NCBI GenBank assembly: GCA_040385875.1
Contig: JAZKGO010000126.1
Span: 1 to 64,000, forward strand
Source: JANMZR01 sp040385875
GTDB lineage: Bacteria > Bacteroidota > Bacteroidia > Cytophagales > Spirosomataceae
Direction of reading: 5' to 3'
DNA: 64,000 nt
Shown here: positions 16,201 to 24,282 of the stretch, in pieces
Position numbering within the stretch: position 1 is the first letter of the stretch
Layout of the letters: each line of letters begins with the position of its first letter
Program-made: the position numbers and the translations under genes
Notes under the pieces: model-generated
The model's database searches: none
Told to the model about the DNA's origin: nothing
What the model saw: the letters and a program-made list of their open reading frames with translations, nothing else

Positions 16201-16338
16201 ATGAAAGATAAGATTAACCTGTTCATAAGAGGAAATTTCCTGTTTATTTTAATTGTTTTAGCAATAGCCTTTGCTTTTACAAAAAAGGCCACAAAATGGC
16301 AACAAAATATAAATCAAACCAAATCAGTTGGCAAATAA
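16201..16338 (+). CDS. Small single-pass membrane protein (45 aa)
   Basis: An ATG at 16201 opens a 45-codon frame ending at TAA 16336-16338. A GGAG lies 12 bases before the ATG. Residues 11-27 are strongly hydrophobic, with flanking positive charges (R10 before, KK after), a typical single transmembrane helix. The C-terminus is polar (KWQQNINQ). It follows the carbonic anhydrase stop by 27 bases and may be cotranscribed. The family was not recognised, and expression is unproven. Confidence 0.5.
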   Translation: MKDKINLFIRGNFLFILIVLAIAFAFTKKATKWQQNINQTKSVGK

Positions 16339-16392
16339 ATTAGTATTTTTTTACGTTAAAAAAGACTAGGTTTTAACTCTTATGCCCTATTC

Positions 16393-18036
16393 ATGCTCAA
16401 GCAATATTCAATAATTTACTTTCTTGCCTTAGTGAGTCTGCCATCTTTTTGTCAGAAAGTGGAGAATTTAGGTAGCTCAGTCAATTCTACTTATAATGAA
16501 TTTTCACCTGTGATTACGCCAGATGGTAAGACTCTCTATTTTTTGAGAGAGGGTCACCCACAAAATAGAAGTAAAGAAAAATACAGTTGCGATGTTTGGT
16601 CAGCTAATTTGAATAATGGTATTTGGAGTCCTGCAAGCCATCTGCAAAATCCTTTTAATTTGAATGTGTCCAACTCAATTTATAGTATTTCGCCAGATGG
16701 CAATACTATCATTACCAATTGGGTGGAGGAGTCGACCAGTTTATCGCTCACAAAGGGTTTTGGAATCATTAAAAAAACCGAAAAAGGCTGGTCGAAAAAT
16801 GAAAAACTGGATATTCCAAAATTTGAAAAAATGTGCAAAGGGAGGTTTCAATTTGGCACCTTATCCGCTGACGGTAAATCTTTTTTGATGTCTTTCAGCC
16901 AAACTAAAAATGGAATAGAAGATGATATTTATGTTTCCTTTCTTGAAAAGAATGGCAGCTGGACAGTTCCCATGAACTTAGGGGATGATATCAATACCAA
17001 TTTTACGGAATGTATTCCTTTTTTAGCGCCAGATGGCTATACAATTTATTTCTCCAGCGATCGGGAGGGTGGGCTTGGTTCCAATGATATTTATATGGCC
17101 AAGAGGCTGGATCGAAGCTGGCAAAAATGGTCAAAACCTAAGAATATGGGCCCCTCTATCAATTCTGAGGACTATGATGGCTATTTTACACTTTCAGCCA
17201 TTGACGATTTTGCCTACTTTACCACTCGTAAAAGTTCATTAGGCAAGAGCGATATTGTAAGGGTAAAACTCTCATTATTAGAAGAAAACAAAGAAAGCGA
17301 AACGGATGAAAAAGGCCCGAAGGTTATATCTGCACCTATTGCAGGAGCGATTGGCGGGGCTGATGATAAAAATGCGGACAAGAAATCAAATGCCGATCCA
17401 GTGGTGCTATTAAGCGGGAAAGTGTTGGATGGTAAAAATAAAACAGTTCCAATCAATGCCAAAGTAATTTATGAAGACCTCACCAACGGCCAAGAGCTAG
17501 GCGTAGCTACCCCAGACCCTCTCACAGGAGAATATAAAATAGTGTTGCCTTATGGTAAAAATTATGGTATAACCCCCATTGCCGATGGCTATATTGGCAA
17601 TAGTTTTGGCCTCGACCTTACCAAAAATATCCCTAAAAAATATTTAGAAATTGGAGGGAAAGACCTCACGCTAATTCCTGCTGAATCCGGTCAAAAGCTG
17701 ACTTTGAACAATATATTTTTCGAATTTGCTAAAACCAATTTGCAGGAGGAGTCATTTCCCGAGCTGAACAGGTTAATAGACTTTTTGGATCATAATAAAG
17801 GAATGCAAATTGAAATAAGTGGGCATACAGATAGTATTGGGTCAGATGAGGTGAATAATAGAATTTCACAAGGCCGTGCAGATGCCGTGAAAAATTATTT
17901 GATTAACCAAGGGAAAATTCCAAGCACAAGAATCGTAACCAAAGGTTATGGAAAAACCAGACCAGTGGCTAGCAACGAAACCGAAGAAGGGCAACAAGCT
18001 AATCGAAGGGTGGAGTTTTTGATATTGAAAAATTAA
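16393..18036 (+). CDS. PorE-like outer-membrane protein (PD40 propeller, regulatory-like fold, OmpA domain)
   Basis: A 547-residue exported protein with a signal peptide at 1-20. It has three parts. Residues ~25-300 contain repeated 'ISPDGNTI', 'LSADGKSF', 'LAPDGYTIYFSSDREGGLG' units of a PD40 beta-propeller. Residues ~335-425 form a carboxypeptidase-regulatory-like fold ('LLSGKVLDGKNK'). Residues ~430-547 form a C-terminal OmpA peptidoglycan-binding domain with 'ISGHTDSIGSDEVNNRISQGRADAV' and 'GYGKTRPVASNETEEGQQANRRVEF'. This resembles the type IX secretion system component PorE, but the usual N-terminal TPR region is missing. It could anchor an outer-membrane complex to peptidoglycan. Confidence 0.82.
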   Translation: MLKQYSIIYFLALVSLPSFCQKVENLGSSVNSTYNEFSPVITPDGKTLYFLREGHPQNRSKEKYSCDVWSANLNNGIWSPASHLQNPFNLNVSNSIYSISPDGNTIITNWVEESTSLSLTKGFGIIKKTEKGWSKNEKLDIPKFEKMCKGRFQFGTLSADGKSFLMSFSQTKNGIEDDIYVSFLEKNGSWTVPMNLGDDINTNFTECIPFLAPDGYTIYFSSDREGGLGSNDIYMAKRLDRSWQKWSKPKNMGPSINSEDYDGYFTLSAIDDFAYFTTRKSSLGKSDIVRVKLSLLEENKESETDEKGPKVISAPIAGAIGGADDKNADKKSNADPVVLLSGKVLDGKNKTVPINAKVIYEDLTNGQELGVATPDPLTGEYKIVLPYGKNYGITPIADGYIGNSFGLDLTKNIPKKYLEIGGKDLTLIPAESGQKLTLNNIFFEFAKTNLQEESFPELNRLIDFLDHNKGMQIEISGHTDSIGSDEVNNRISQGRADAVKNYLINQGKIPSTRIVTKGYGKTRPVASNETEEGQQANRRVEFLILKN

Positions 18037-18178
18037 TGTAATTGAAAAGCTAAATTGTTGAAAGGTTAAATGGTTATTTTTCTGATCTTATACAAGAGTA
18101 GTTGACTTTATTAACTATAGGTTAAATTTTTTAGAAAAGGAAATCGTAAATCTTAAGTCCAAAAATCGTAAATTGAAT

Positions 18179-18949
18179 ATGTACGCAGTAATCACAGGAG
18201 CATCGAAAGGTATCGGCAAGGCAATTGCCATAGAATTGGCCAAAAGGCATTATAATTTGGTGTTGGTAGCTCGCTCCGCCGACTTGCTCAATCAGGTAAA
18301 AAAAGAGATTCAAACGAACCATCCGGTAGCTATTGAAACGCTAGGCTTGGATCTATCTTCACATGATGCTGCTTCAAAACTTTTAGCCTTTTGCGAATCT
18401 AAACATTTGAAAGTGAGTGTATTAGTAAATAATGCTGGCTATGGATTAAGTGGCAAAATAGATAAATATTCTCTGGATGATAATAGTAATATGGTGCAGT
18501 TAAATGTGCTTACTTTGACTCAAATCACCCAAGTATTTCTCCCTATTTTAGAAAAAAATTCACCATCCTATCTTTTGAATGTGGCCAGTACTGCCGCCTA
18601 TCAGGCGATACCAAATTTGGCGATTTATTCAGCTACAAAAGCATTTGTTCTTAGTTTTTCGAGAGCATTGCATCACGAGTTGAAACCAAGAAATATATCG
18701 GTTACCTGTGTGAGCCCAGGTGGAACTAATACTGATTTTTCACATCGTGCTGAAATTTCTGAAAAAGCACTGAAGGCTGGCGAAAAAGTAAATATGAGTC
18801 CGGAAGATGTGGCCAAAATAGGTGTTGATGCACTTTTTACCAAAAAAGCCGAAGTGGTGACTGGTATTTTAAATAAAATTGGTGCTTTTGGAGCATGGCT
18901 AATGCCCAAATTTATTTCAGAAAAAATCGCTGGCAGTATTTATGAATAA
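18179..18949 (+). CDS. Short-chain dehydrogenase (classical SDR)
   Basis: A 256-residue SDR starting at the ATG at 18179. A TTG two codons earlier is not preferred. The glycine motif 'ITGASKGIGKA' is at residues 6-16, 'VLVNNAGYG' near 87, 'NVASTAAYQ' carries the catalytic Ser, and 'YSATKAF' carries Tyr and Lys. 'VSPGGTNTDFSHRA' is typical of the DltE/YqjQ-like group. Basic residues after the first strand, including 'VARSADLL', favour NADPH. Substrate is unknown. It is a single-gene unit convergent with an MFS transporter gene, with palindromes between them. Confidence 0.85.
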   Translation: MYAVITGASKGIGKAIAIELAKRHYNLVLVARSADLLNQVKKEIQTNHPVAIETLGLDLSSHDAASKLLAFCESKHLKVSVLVNNAGYGLSGKIDKYSLDDNSNMVQLNVLTLTQITQVFLPILEKNSPSYLLNVASTAAYQAIPNLAIYSATKAFVLSFSRALHHELKPRNISVTCVSPGGTNTDFSHRAEISEKALKAGEKVNMSPEDVAKIGVDALFTKKAEVVTGILNKIGAFGAWLMPKFISEKIAGSIYE

Positions 18950-18952
18950 ATA

Positions 18953-18985
18953 TAGTAGTTACACGCCTCGAGGCGGTTACTACTA
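18953..18985. terminator. Imperfect palindrome between convergent SDR and MFS genes
   Basis: TAGTAGT and ACTACTA flank a GCCTCGAGGC core to form a 33-base near-perfect palindrome, followed by six A. The CTCGAGGCGTGTA part recurs in the same orientation about 30 bases downstream with another CTACTAAAAAAA. Read on the minus strand it has a T run before, not after, the stem, so it is only a weak candidate terminator. Its GC-rich core stands out against AT-rich surroundings. Confidence 0.45.
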
Positions 18986-19041
18986 AAAAATCTCGAGGCG
19001 TGTATCTACTAAAAAAATCCTTCGAGGAGTACCTCAATCAA

Positions 19042-20244
19042 TTACATCCTATTTCTCAAAAATACAAAACCTGTTGCTCCAGCGCAGCAGGCTACAAAAA
19101 TTCCATTCCAAAGAGCTGAATAACTATAATTAGCTACCACCCAAGTGCCTAAGCCGGGTGAGGCAATTTGTGCGATGGAGTAAGTCATCCCATACAAACC
19201 CAGATATTTGCCACGAGTCTTAGGACTCGAACGAGCCACAGTGGCTGATTGCATAAACGGCATCGCAAACATTTCGCCAAACGTGATAAATAACAAAGAC
19301 ACTATAACAATGCCCGTGGCTGATACCATATTGAATACTAAATAAGAAAGGCCCGTAAATACCAATCCGAGGGCAATGATATTCATTTTTTTGAATCGCT
19401 TTTCTAATTCATAAACCAAAAACATCTCAAATATTACGATAATAATCCCGTTCAATGTTTGTAAGCCCCCAATTTGAATTTCTGTTAAATGATGGATCTC
19501 TTTGAAGTAGATGGGTATAACTGAGAAAAGTAAAAAAAATGAAATGGCAAAAATCAAAGTCATGGATACAAATATCAAATAAATACCATCTCGATAAGGA
19601 CTGGATTTAAGCTCAGCATCCGGCAAGTTGACTTGTTCCTGTTTAAATTTTTGTTTGGAAGGTTTCAAAAAGAACATTAAAAAAATGCCTGCTAAAATAC
19701 AGGTAATTCCATCCACTAAAAAAAGTAGCTGATAGTTTTTGTAGGCCAATATTCCCCCTAAACCAGCCCCGATAGCCCAACCAAAATTAATCGCCAGACG
19801 GTTCATAGTATAAGCTCTTGTGCGGTTTTCAGCATGCGAGTACATCGCAATGGCTGTTTGGTTAGCTGGTCGGAAAGTATCGCCAAAAGCAGTGAAAATG
19901 AATAGACCAATGGCTATTGAATAAAAATTTGTCAAAAACATCACCACTAAAAGCATGATTCCAGCAAAAATAAGAGCTAAAACTTGTACCAAATAATGTC
20001 CAAAGCGATCCGTCAAAAAACCGCCCATATAATTGCCAGTGACAGCCCCTAAGCCATAAATGATAAGGATAATGCCAGTATCTGCAATTGAAAAATGCAA
20101 ATATTGTGTAAGATAAAGCGACAAAAATGGGAAAACCATTGTGCCAGATCGGTTGATAAACATGGCTGCCGAAAGTAACCATATTGGTTTTGATAAACCA
20201 CCGTAGGCAGTTTTAAAGTAATTAACAGCTTGATATTTACTCAT
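19042..20244 (-). CDS. MFS transporter
   Basis: A 400-residue polytopic protein with about twelve hydrophobic helices in two six-helix halves. The loop between helices 2 and 3 carries 'GGFLTDRFGHYLV', the MFS signature (G-x-x-x-D-R-x-G). A central basic cytoplasmic loop near residues 190-215 ('LKPSKQKFKQEQ') separates the halves. Size and layout match the YceJ/YdeE-like multidrug or metabolite transporter group, but the substrate cannot be assigned. The gene is convergent with the SDR and divergent from the response regulator gene 165 bases away. Confidence 0.88.
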   Translation of the reverse strand: MSKYQAVNYFKTAYGGLSKPIWLLSAAMFINRSGTMVFPFLSLYLTQYLHFSIADTGIILIIYGLGAVTGNYMGGFLTDRFGHYLVQVLALIFAGIMLLVVMFLTNFYSIAIGLFIFTAFGDTFRPANQTAIAMYSHAENRTRAYTMNRLAINFGWAIGAGLGGILAYKNYQLLFLVDGITCILAGIFLMFFLKPSKQKFKQEQVNLPDAELKSSPYRDGIYLIFVSMTLIFAISFFLLFSVIPIYFKEIHHLTEIQIGGLQTLNGIIIVIFEMFLVYELEKRFKKMNIIALGLVFTGLSYLVFNMVSATGIVIVSLLFITFGEMFAMPFMQSATVARSSPKTRGKYLGLYGMTYSIAQIASPGLGTWVVANYSYSALWNGIFVACCAGATGFVFLRNRM

Positions 20245-20408
20245 TCATTTTGTATAATATTCATTAAAACGAAAACCAATTCTCACGGCCAACAAACAAA
20301 AATTACTTATTCCCTAAAAAATTTGTATTTTCGGAGTAGCAAATCAAATATTCATTGAAAAAATTTTGCCTGCTACAATTTAAGGATTTTTAAAATACAA
20401 TTGATAAA

Positions 20409-21086
20409 ATGAAGATATTAGTAGTTGAAGATGAGCCCAAAGTGGCTGAATTTCTCAAACAAGGGTTAGAAGAACAAAACTATGAAGTAGAGCTGGCCTT
20501 TGATGGCCGAACCGGACAAGACAAAGCAATTCGGGGTAAATATGACTTAATTGTTTTAGATGTAAATCTACCCTATATTTCAGGATTTGACGTATGTAAA
20601 AATATTCGAGAAAAGGAAGTAAAATCGGCCGTGATTATGCTCACCGCATTAGGTACTACCGATGATAAAATTATGGGTTTTGACTCTGGGGTAGACGACT
20701 ATTTGGTAAAGCCATTTGAATTCAGAGAACTTTTAGCAAGAATAAAAGCCATTTCTAAGCGGGCAACTGCAACGGAAAATCATGTGAAGACGTTAGAAAT
20801 AGCTGACCTTGTCATGAATCTCGAGGAGAAAACAGTGGTGCGGTCAGGACAAAAAATATTGTTAACTGCCAAAGAGTTTGGTCTTTTAGAATATTTTATT
20901 AAAAATCGGGGTAAGGTAGTTTCCCGAATGGACATCGCTGCGGATGTCTGGGATATTCATTTTGATACTGGCACCAATGTGATTGATGTTTATGTGAATT
21001 TTTTACGAAAAAAAGTGGACAAAGATTTTCCTAAGCAGCTGATACACACCAAGGTAGGAATGGGCTATATTATGAAAGATGAATGA
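20409..21086 (+). CDS. OmpR-family response regulator
   Basis: A 225-residue response regulator. The receiver domain (1-115) has the acidic pocket in 'VVEDEP', the phosphoacceptor Asp51 in 'LIVLDVNLP', and the switch region 'IMLTALGTTDDK' plus 'YLVKPFEF' with the conserved Lys. The C-terminal winged-helix DNA-binding domain (about 125-225) ends in 'VYVNFLRKKVDKDFPKQLIHTKVGMGYIM'. Its likely partner is the histidine kinase at 22906-24282, the only kinase nearby in the same direction. The two are separated by genes for two secreted proteins, which could be targets or sensory partners. Confidence 0.93.
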   Translation: MKILVVEDEPKVAEFLKQGLEEQNYEVELAFDGRTGQDKAIRGKYDLIVLDVNLPYISGFDVCKNIREKEVKSAVIMLTALGTTDDKIMGFDSGVDDYLVKPFEFRELLARIKAISKRATATENHVKTLEIADLVMNLEEKTVVRSGQKILLTAKEFGLLEYFIKNRGKVVSRMDIAADVWDIHFDTGTNVIDVYVNFLRKKVDKDFPKQLIHTKVGMGYIMKDE

Positions 21087-21192
21087 TCAAAAATGAATAA
21101 AGTTGAATTTAAGAATGTAAAATAAAAAGTGGTAGAACACACAAAATTAAAAGTGAAAAATAACAAATTAACAATAAAACCAATTAATAATT

Positions 21193-21936
21193 ATGAAAAA
21201 ACTATATTGCACAATTCTTGCATTATCTTGTTTATCAGCTACTTATGCGCAAGTGGGTATTAATGCAACAGGCGCCCAGCCTCTTTCATCGGCGCAATTG
21301 GATGTGGCTAGCACCTCAAAGGCTTTTTATCCCCCACGAATGACTTCTGGTGAAAAAGGTGCTATCATGAATCCACAGGCTGGGGCTTTAGTATATGATA
21401 CCACTATTGGGGCTTTAACTTTTTACAATGGATCTACATGGGTTAGTACGAGTTCCAGTGCAAGCGGTGCGACTTATACAGTGGGTCAAAATGCCCATGG
21501 CGGAAAAGTTTTTTGGGTAGATGAAACAGGCCAACATGGATTGGTAATGTCCACCGCTGACCAGAGTGGGGGTGTCGTATGGTTCAATGGAAACACGAAT
21601 ACAAAAGCATTCAGACTAGGAGTCTATGGGGGTGCTTATAACACTGATCAAATTAATAAATCTTTTGGCTATGGCGCCTACGCTGCTATAATAGCGGGTC
21701 AGCATGTTTCGGGAGGTTTTGGCGACTGGTATTTACCAGCCACGGAAGAGCTTAACCTTATGCGCACTTCTGGTGTTTCAGGCATCGCCTCAGGAATATA
21801 CTGGAGCTCCAATGAAGTTGTTGTGAATACAGGCTTTATTTCAGAATCAGCCTATCGTTATGACTTTGCCACAGGAATGGCAAGCACCATTGCGAAAAAT
21901 ACTTTAAACAAAGTTAGAGCAATCAGAAGATTTTAA
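21193..21936 (+). CDS. Secreted DUF1566-like (Lcl C-terminal type) protein
   Basis: A 247-residue protein with a signal peptide at 1-19 (TILALSCLSATYAQ). The mature N-terminus has 'PLSSAQLDVASTSKAFYPPRMT' and 'GALVYDTTIGALTFYNGSTW', typical of Bacteroidota surface proteins that carry a tail-fibre-like head. The C-terminal half matches DUF1566-type C-lectin-like folds with 'GDWYLPATEELNLM', 'YWSSNE' and the terminal 'KVRAIRRF'. This fold is often found in extracellular adhesins. The gene lies between a response regulator and its kinase. Function is not established. Confidence 0.72.
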   Translation: MKKLYCTILALSCLSATYAQVGINATGAQPLSSAQLDVASTSKAFYPPRMTSGEKGAIMNPQAGALVYDTTIGALTFYNGSTWVSTSSSASGATYTVGQNAHGGKVFWVDETGQHGLVMSTADQSGGVVWFNGNTNTKAFRLGVYGGAYNTDQINKSFGYGAYAAIIAGQHVSGGFGDWYLPATEELNLMRTSGVSGIASGIYWSSNEVVVNTGFISESAYRYDFATGMASTIAKNTLNKVRAIRRF

Positions 21937-22034
21937 ACAAAATAATATCATGAAATAGTCATAAGCAGGTTTTCAAACAAACCGAAAATAATTATTTTGG
22001 CTATTCATACAGCAAATAAAAAAAACATAAGGAC

Positions 22035-22811
22035 ATGAAATATATATCTAAATCATTTGTAACACTTTTATTCACATTTTTTTTACAACAAATTACTTAT
22101 GCGCAGGCAACCCGCACATGGGTGTCAGGTGTGGGAGACGATGCCAATCCATGTAGCCGCACAGCCCCTTGCAAAACCTTTGCCGGAGCTATTTCAAAAA
22201 CTGCAGCTGGGGGTGAAATCAATGCTTTAGATCCAGGAGGGTTTGGTGGGGTAACCATTACCAAATCCATAATTATTTCTGCCATCGGTGTCGAGGGTGG
22301 AATATTAATTTCAGGTACGAGTGCTATTATTATCAATGCCGCCGCAACCGACTTAATTGTTCTTAAAGGCCTTGATATAGAAGGACTTGCGAATGGTACT
22401 AGTACAAATGGTATTAATATTTTGTCAGCACAAAGTGTTTTAGTAGAGGATTGTACTATAAATGGATTTAATGCTGCTGCAACTGGAAATGGTATTAATG
22501 TCTCACCGGCAGCCAATCCAGTAAAAGTGATTGTACAAAACACTAGGATTTCGAATTGTACAAAAGGAATAAATGTAGCACCATCTGGAGCGGTAGTAGC
22601 CGATGTAAATCTATTGGGTATTTTGATCGGTCTGAATGTTACAGGAATTAATTCAACAGGAACTGGGGCAACCGTAAGACTTTCCAATTCTAGCTTATTC
22701 AATAATACCACTGCGGTTTCCAACTCAACAGGAAAGGTAATTTCATTTGGTAATAATAATTTTGGGGGGAATACCAACAGCAATGCAATAACGGTTACTG
22801 AACAACAATAA
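22035..22811 (+). CDS. Secreted right-handed beta-helix protein
   Basis: A 258-residue protein with a signal peptide at 1-23 (cleavage near AQA). It begins 'RTWVSGVGDDANPCSRTAPCKTF' and continues 'GVTITKSIIISAIG', a start that I recognise from a widespread small family of parallel beta-helix proteins common in Proteobacteria and Acidobacteria. Later 'VEDCTINGF' and 'VIVQNTRISNC' repeat with the spacing of beta-helix coils. No catalytic residues of pectate lyases are evident. It is a possible horizontal acquisition. It sits between the regulator and kinase genes and may be a regulated surface or matrix protein. Confidence 0.72.
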   Translation: MKYISKSFVTLLFTFFLQQITYAQATRTWVSGVGDDANPCSRTAPCKTFAGAISKTAAGGEINALDPGGFGGVTITKSIIISAIGVEGGILISGTSAIIINAAATDLIVLKGLDIEGLANGTSTNGINILSAQSVLVEDCTINGFNAAATGNGINVSPAANPVKVIVQNTRISNCTKGINVAPSGAVVADVNLLGILIGLNVTGINSTGTGATVRLSNSSLFNNTTAVSNSTGKVISFGNNNFGGNTNSNAITVTEQQ

Positions 22812-22820
22812 AAGTAAAGA

Positions 22821-22883
22821 GTTGTGAGTTTCATCTGGGGAATATAAAATACAAAAACATTATTCAAAACTTGAAACTCACAA
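22821..22883. promoter_or_regulatory. Inverted repeat before the kinase gene
   Basis: TTGTGAGTTTCA at 22822-22833 and TGAAACTCACAA at 22872-22883 are a perfect 12-base inverted repeat separated by 38 bases. A third related site, TTCACAACT, follows at 22892-22900, just before the kinase ATG at 22906. This could be an RNA stem or a multi-site operator for the nearby response regulator. Confidence 0.35.
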
Positions 22884-22905
22884 TTCGAAAATTCACAACT
22901 AAAGT

Positions 22906-24282
22906 ATGACCATTCGCAACCGCCTTTCTTATCTTTTTACAGGAATTGTAGCGGCCAGTATTTTAGCTTTTTCAGTTACAATCTACTTATTATCAGAGCG
23001 TTACCGCCAAATTGAAATCGATGCCTTGCTGCGGCAAAAAGCCATTTCAACTGTAGAATTTGCGGTGGAAATGTACGATTTAAACCCAGCGATTCTTCAA
23101 AAATTTTCCAAGAATAACAACTATTTATTACAAAATGAAAGTGCTTTGGTGTATTTGGAGGATGACCCCAATCATCAGGAAATATGGAAAAGTGGCATCA
23201 TGGATGTGCCGAATGTAGATCAATATTTTTATAATATTAAAGAAAAAAAGGAAAGGCATGTGCATCTCGACGATGATACTGAAATGTTTGGAATATTATA
23301 TAGTTTTGAGGGTAAAAACTATGTTTCAATCGCTAAAGCTTACGACCAATATGGTATTTCAAAAATGAACAATTTGCGCCGAAACCTCCTTATCGGCTGG
23401 TTTGGTTCCGTTTTTATTGTTTTTTTAATTAGCCGTTATTATTCAAGAAAAGCCTTGCAACCTATCAATAATGTAATAAAACAGGTTGAAAATATTGAAT
23501 TTACTAATTTAGACCAAAGAGTAATAGCTGGGGAGGAAGAAGACGAAATTGCCCATTTGGCGGGCACTTTTAATGGTATGCTAAGAAGGTTAAAAAATGC
23601 TTTTGAAGCCCAAAAAAGTTTCGTCTCAAACGCTTCTCATGAGTTAAGAACACCTCTCACAGCCATGAATGGCCAAATTGAAGTAGCTTTACTCAAAAAA
23701 AGAACGGAAGCCGAATACAAAAATACTCTTCTCTCAATCAAAGAAGATATTGCTGAAATGACCGATCTTTCCAACAGTTTGCTGGATCTGGCTTTGGTAG
23801 AATCTGGAGTGGCAAAGATTAATTTTGAGTCGGTAAGAATTGATGAGATATTATGGCAAGCACAATCCGATTTGAAACAAAAAAGGCCAGATGCGACCGT
23901 TATCATTGATTTCGGGGAAATACCAGAGGTAGAAGAGGAGTTTATGGTGCAAGCCAATGAACAATTATTGAAAACGGCTGTGATCAATTTAATGGAAAAT
24001 GGTTGTAAATTTTCGATAGATAAAAAAGTAGAAGTACTAGTGTACATTCCTAAGAATCAAATAAAAATTACATTTACAAATCAGGGTTCACCTATTCCAA
24101 ATGATGAAATCCCTCATTTATTTGTCCCTTTTTTCAGATCTGAATCGACTAAAAAAATAAAAGGACATGGGATTGGATTAGCCCTCACAAAAAAAATAAT
24201 TGAATTGCATAATGGCACTCTTTCAGTGGATTCAACCATTGAAAAAGGAACAGTATTTACACTCATAATCAACAGAAAATGA
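22906..24282 (+). CDS. Sensor histidine kinase
   Basis: A 458-residue transmembrane kinase. A short cytosolic N-terminus leads to TM1 (about 10-30), then a periplasmic sensor of about 125 residues with no family assigned, then TM2 (about 158-178). A HAMP domain follows, then the HisKA motif 'SNASHELRTPL' with phospho-acceptor His245. The ATP-binding domain ends with N box 'VINLMENGCKFS' and G box 'GHGIGLALTKKI'. The stop overlaps the next gene by four bases (ATGA), so kinase and lipoprotein are cotranslated. It likely pairs with the OmpR-type regulator at 20409. Confidence 0.92.
   Translation: MTIRNRLSYLFTGIVAASILAFSVTIYLLSERYRQIEIDALLRQKAISTVEFAVEMYDLNPAILQKFSKNNNYLLQNESALVYLEDDPNHQEIWKSGIMDVPNVDQYFYNIKEKKERHVHLDDDTEMFGILYSFEGKNYVSIAKAYDQYGISKMNNLRRNLLIGWFGSVFIVFLISRYYSRKALQPINNVIKQVENIEFTNLDQRVIAGEEEDEIAHLAGTFNGMLRRLKNAFEAQKSFVSNASHELRTPLTAMNGQIEVALLKKRTEAEYKNTLLSIKEDIAEMTDLSNSLLDLALVESGVAKINFESVRIDEILWQAQSDLKQKRPDATVIIDFGEIPEVEEEFMVQANEQLLKTAVINLMENGCKFSIDKKVEVLVYIPKNQIKITFTNQGSPIPNDEIPHLFVPFFRSESTKKIKGHGIGLALTKKIIELHNGTLSVDSTIEKGTVFTLIINRK

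Noticed and set aside
22097..22867. A 256-codon open frame antisense to the beta-helix gene
   Set aside because: It lies wholly over a real secreted protein gene with low-complexity codon use. The antisense protein has no signal, motif or family resemblance.
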